A DNA stretch of 7,515 nt from Deinococcus planocerae (lineage in GTDB: Bacteria > Deinococcota > Deinococci > Deinococcales > Deinococcaceae). The stretch spans positions 1 through 7,515 of the forward strand of contig NZ_PNOR01000070.1 of assembly GCF_002869765.1 (NCBI RefSeq), in the 5' to 3' direction. Made by a program: the position numbers and the translations under genes. The notes under the pieces were generated by a model. It was not told the DNA's origin. It ran no database searches and saw only the letters and a list, made by a program, of their open reading frames with translations. Shown piece by piece: positions 4,675-7,515 of this stretch (position 1 is the stretch's first letter; the number at the start of each line of letters is the position of its first letter).

Positions 4675-6080
4675 GGGGGAGAGCGCGCAGGCGTTTTCCG
4701 GCCCGCTTCGCCGGGCCCCTGCTGCTGTCGGCGGCCCTGCTCGGCGCGGGGCTGGCGGGCGCGCAGATCACCCTGGGCCGCCTGAATCTGGTCGGCACGC
4801 AGGTGCAGAGCATCGACCTCTACGGGGCCGAGTACGCCAGCGAGGGGGTGCTCGGCGGCGTGATGCGGGTCACCCGCCAGGAGGTGGAAAGCGCGGGCAC
4901 CATCATCCGTGTCGAGGCCTTCGGGCACACCCTCCTGCTGCCGCTCGACGAGGACCAGCAGCGGGCCACGACCGACTTCAACACCGTGCAGCTCGACACC
5001 GAGCGGGTGCGGGCGAGAACCGCCACGCTGGTGAACGGCAACGTCTACCTGCCGCTCGACACGCTGGCGCGCGGGCTGGGCGCCACGTACGAGCAGGGGA
5101 CCTTCCGGGTCGCGCCCGCCACCCTCCAGGGGGTGAGCAGCCGCGCGGGGGCCGACAGCGACCGATTGGTCCTCGACCTCACCCGCGACACGACCGTCAC
5201 CGACGAGCTGCGCGGCACGACCGTGACCGTCACCCTGAGGGGCGTGAAGGGGGAGGCGCGGCGCTACACCACCCGGGGCGCCTTCGTGCCGAGCGCGGAG
5301 GTGGCGCGCCGGGAGGGCGACCTCACGTTGAGCTTCACCCTGCCGCAGGGCAGCGGGTACCGGGTCTACCGGGTGGTGCGGCCCGGCGGCGCGCGGCTGG
5401 TGGTGGACGTGGGGCCGGGGGTGCCGCGCACGACGCCCGCCCTGCTCGACCGGATCACCCGCCCCCTGATCGTGCTCGACCCCGCGCGGGTGAGCGGCCT
5501 GGGCCGCGACGTGACGCTGGAGGTCGCCCGCCGCGCCGCCGAACTCCTCAACGAGGCGGGGTGGCAGGTCAAGGTGACGCGCGACACGGGAACGGCCCTG
5601 GGCCTGAACCAGAAGCTCGCCCTGGCCCGGCGCAGCGACGTGTACCTCGCGCTCGACCTGGGGAGATTCCCGGGCTCGCAGCGCGGCGGCGTGACCGTGT
5701 ACGAGCCCGCGGGCCGGGCGGCCTCGCAGTACGTGAACGCGGTGCGGGGCGGGGCGCAGCTTCCCTACGGCAACCTCGCGGTGGGCGGGCCGGGGGGCAC
5801 CCGGCGCCTGTCCGAACTCTTGCGCGGCGAGTTGCGCGGCGGCGGGGTGACGGCGGGGCAGGAGAACGTCCGCCGGGTCCTGATGCTCGGCGAGGCGCCC
5901 CAGGCGGCCCTCCTCCTCGAACTCGGGTGGGCGGGCAACGCCGGGGATCAGGCGAAGCTCGGGGTGGACGAGCGGCTCCAGGCGATGTCGGTGGCGGTCG
6001 CGCGCTCGGTGGCGACCTACCTGACGGCCCGGGCGTCGAATGCCGGGCGGGCGACGCCGGCGGGGGGAGCGCGGCAGTGA
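4671..6080 (+). CDS. Exported N-acetylmuramoyl-L-alanine amidase-like protein, probably lacking zinc ligands
   Basis: Amidase_3 enzymes cut the bond between muramic acid and the stem peptide of peptidoglycan. This 469-residue protein has a signal peptide (basic residues 2-12, hydrophobic 13-30, cleavage near AGA-Q at 31/32). A copper amine oxidase N-terminal-like segment follows, with VNGNVYLPLDTLARGLGATY at 121-140. An AMIN-like beta region lies at about 160-250, and the amidase_3-like domain at about 265-455. The C-terminal QAALLLELGW (411-420) keeps the likely catalytic glutamate at 417. However, the usual DPGHGG reads DPARVSG (270-276), the zinc-binding glutamate position reads GLGRDVTLEV, and the usual SIH reads ALD near 327-329. 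By this reading all three zinc ligands are gone, so a structural or regulatory role is more likely. The GTG start overlaps the smpB stop in a GTGA, which indicates translational coupling. Confidence 0.85.
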   Translation: MRGRARRRFPARFAGPLLLSAALLGAGLAGAQITLGRLNLVGTQVQSIDLYGAEYASEGVLGGVMRVTRQEVESAGTIIRVEAFGHTLLLPLDEDQQRATTDFNTVQLDTERVRARTATLVNGNVYLPLDTLARGLGATYEQGTFRVAPATLQGVSSRAGADSDRLVLDLTRDTTVTDELRGTTVTVTLRGVKGEARRYTTRGAFVPSAEVARREGDLTLSFTLPQGSGYRVYRVVRPGGARLVVDVGPGVPRTTPALLDRITRPLIVLDPARVSGLGRDVTLEVARRAAELLNEAGWQVKVTRDTGTALGLNQKLALARRSDVYLALDLGRFPGSQRGGVTVYEPAGRAASQYVNAVRGGAQLPYGNLAVGGPGGTRRLSELLRGELRGGGVTAGQENVRRVLMLGEAPQAALLLELGWAGNAGDQAKLGVDERLQAMSVAVARSVATYLTARASNAGRATPAGGARQ

Positions 6081-6619
6081 GGCGGCTCCTCTCCCTCTTC
6101 AACGTGGTGAGCGTGGCCCTGCTCGCCGCCGCCGCCTACGCCTACCAGGAGGTGCAGCGGCCCCCCGAGACGCCGCGCGCCCCGGCCCTCGAGCTTGCCG
6201 AGAAGCGGGGCGTGCAGGTCAAGGTCTACTTCACCGACCCGCAGGTGCAGAGCTTCAAGCCCGAGACGCGCGCCGTGCAGGTCACCCAGGAGAATCCGGG
6301 CGCGGTCGCCCAGGCCGCCCTGAACGCCTGGGCGAACGGTCCGACCGCCTCCGGGGCGCTGGCCGTCGTGCCCAAGGGCACCCCCGCCCCGCGCGTGTGG
6401 CTGCGCGGCGGGCACTACTACGTCAACCTGCCCGCCGCCTACCAGGGACTCAAGTACGGCACGAGCGGCGAGCGGATGCTGCTGTGCACCCTCACCCGCA
6501 CCCTGCTCGAAACCCGCGGCCAGGACGTGACCTTCCTGGTAAACGGGCAGAACGCCGATACCCTCGGCCACCTCGACCTGCGCGAGCCGTACACCCGGCA
6601 GGACTGCGCGGACTCGTGA
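6077..6619 (+). CDS. GerMN domain protein, membrane-anchored
   Basis: The 180-residue product has one N-terminal membrane segment (about 5-23, after MRRLL) and then a GerMN domain facing outward. The domain is visible as VKVYFTDP (48-55), [15 protein letters not shown] (76-90), [22 protein letters not shown] (98-119), a helix near 128-146 and [21 protein letters not shown] (151-171). GerMN domains occur in the spore germination protein GerM and in other envelope proteins of non-sporulating bacteria, often beside amidases, and they are thought to act at the cell wall. Deinococcus does not form spores, so a spore role is not implied. Cysteines 137 and 177 could pair outside the cell. The GTG at 6077 overlaps the amidase stop in a GTGA, which indicates co-translation with the amidase-like protein and a possible shared job. 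Confidence 0.87.
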   Translation: MRRLLSLFNVVSVALLAAAAYAYQEVQRPPETPRAPALELAEKRGVQVKVYFTDPQVQSFKPETRAVQVTQENPGAVAQAALNAWANGPTASGALAVVPKGTPAPRVWLRGGHYYVNLPAAYQGLKYGTSGERMLLCTLTRTLLETRGQDVTFLVNGQNADTLGHLDLREPYTRQDCADS

Positions 6620-6661
6620 GGGCGCCCCACTTCCCTCAAGCTCTCGACCTCTAGACCCCCC

Positions 6662-7515
6662 ATGCTCCAAAGCGTCACCCTGCAAGGCTTCAAGAGCTTC
6701 GCCGACCGCACCCGCCTGGAATTCGGGCCGGGCGTCTGCGCCGTCATCGGTCCCAACGGCAGCGGCAAGAGCAACGTGGTCGAGGCGCTGCGCTGGGCGA
6801 CCCACGGGGCGCGGGCGCGGGAGTTGCGCGCCGGGCGCGGCACCGAGCTGATCTTTCACGGGAGCGGCGGCAAGGCACCGCTGGGTCTCGCGGAGGTGCA
6901 GGTCGAGTTGCAGACCCCGGAGGGCCGCGTCAACGTCACCCGCCGGGTGTACCGCGACGGCACGGGCGAGCAGGACCTGAACGGTCGCCCCGTCCGCGCC
7001 CGCGACATCCAGGGGGCGCTGCGCGGCACGGGCCTGGGGCCGGGGGGCCTCGCCGTCATCGGGCAGGGCGAGGTGAGCGGGGTGGTGGGGGCGGAGGGCC
7101 GCACCCTGCTCGGCCACGTGCAGGAGGCCGCCGGGCTGTCGCGCGCCGTGTCGGCCCGGCAGGAGACGGAGGCGCGGCTGCGCGAGGCGGACGGGCACCT
7201 GGGGCAACTGCGGCTGGTGCAGGCAGAGCGGGCGGCGCAGGTGGAACGTCTTGCGCGTGCTGCCGAGGCGGCCCGCACGTGGCGCGCCCTGACCCTGCGC
7301 GCCCTGACGCTCGAAGACGCCCTGAGACGCGAGCGTCAGGCATCCCTCCAGCGGGAAATCGCCCAGGCACGGACCGAGGCCGACACGCTCGAAGCCCGCA
7401 GCGCCGCCCTCGCCGCCGGGGTGCAGTCCGCCGCCGCCCGGGTGGAGGCCGCCCGCGACGCGGTGGGGGAGTCCCGGGCCCGGCAGGAAGCGTTCGCGGG
7501 CGCCCTTGACGCCCT
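6662..7515 (+). CDS. smc: Chromosome segregation ATPase SMC, N-terminal part (runs off the window)
   Basis: SMC dimers, with ScpA and ScpB, fold and segregate the chromosome using ATP. The first 284 residues are visible and the frame is open to the end. The start reads [17 protein letters not shown], the typical SMC N-terminus. The Walker A site is GPNGSGKSN (30-38), followed by VVEALRW. Further family positions are [17 protein letters not shown], the Q-loop region [15 protein letters not shown] and a QEAAGLSRA block where most relatives have EEAAG. From about residue 160 the sequence is rich in charged residues, alanine and leucine, as expected for the first arm of the coiled coil. The ATG at 6662 lies 42 bases after the GerMN stop and has no clear Shine-Dalgarno sequence. 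TAGACC at 6652 is a poor match to the other -10 boxes, so it may be read from the upstream genes. Confidence 0.94.
   Translation, partial: MLQSVTLQGFKSFADRTRLEFGPGVCAVIGPNGSGKSNVVEALRWATHGARARELRAGRGTELIFHGSGGKAPLGLAEVQVELQTPEGRVNVTRRVYRDGTGEQDLNGRPVRARDIQGALRGTGLGPGGLAVIGQGEVSGVVGAEGRTLLGHVQEAAGLSRAVSARQETEARLREADGHLGQLRLVQAERAAQVERLARAAEAARTWRALTLRALTLEDALRRERQASLQREIAQARTEADTLEARSAALAAGVQSAAARVEAARDAVGESRARQEAFAGALDA

Noticed and set aside
6652..6657. TAGACC as a leaderless -10 box for smc
   Set aside because: It lacks the final T of TANNNT and lies only 4 bases before the ATG, outside the spacing of the other six.
6017..7207. Long open frame on the minus strand (396 codons)
   Set aside because: It is antisense to the GerMN gene and smc, whose motifs are clear. 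Its composition is that of shadow sequence.

Overview
The window is very GC-rich and dense with genes, and it fits a Deinococcus chromosome. The best single indicator is smpB, whose protein agrees closely with what I recall of Deinococcus SmpB. A second indicator is the repeated TANNNT box 5 to 7 bases ahead of start codons, a layout typical of leaderless Deinococcus promoters. No species can be named from the sequence alone.

Left edge (1 to about 390): the last codons and right end of an IS5-type insertion sequence come first. They are followed by a decayed minus-strand gene remnant with an in-frame stop, probably the tail of an FTR1-like membrane permease, with its own hairpin terminator lying between it and the insertion sequence. 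This is the only visibly rearranged part of the window.

Middle (394 to 4185): three short unrecognised genes come first: 394-810 plus, 894-1187 minus and 1369-1569 plus. Next is a two-gene unit of an unrecognised 184-residue protein directly followed by comF (DNA uptake, phosphoribosyltransferase fold). Two exported proteins follow: a small PsbP-like protein and a DUF2259 protein. Most of these genes carry their own leaderless promoter.

Right part (4252 to the end): smpB (trans-translation), a secreted amidase_3-type protein and a membrane-anchored GerMN-domain protein are joined by start/stop overlaps. Chromosome-segregation smc follows and runs off the end. The cluster groups ribosome rescue, cell envelope and chromosome segregation. 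The amidase-like protein appears to have lost its zinc ligands and may be a non-catalytic envelope protein.

I see no CRISPR array, tRNA, rRNA, toxin-antitoxin pair or defence island. The observations most worth a second look are the six matching leaderless promoter/start modules (two place an ATG inside the -10 box and so change the start call), the degenerate amidase, and the permease remnant beside the insertion sequence.
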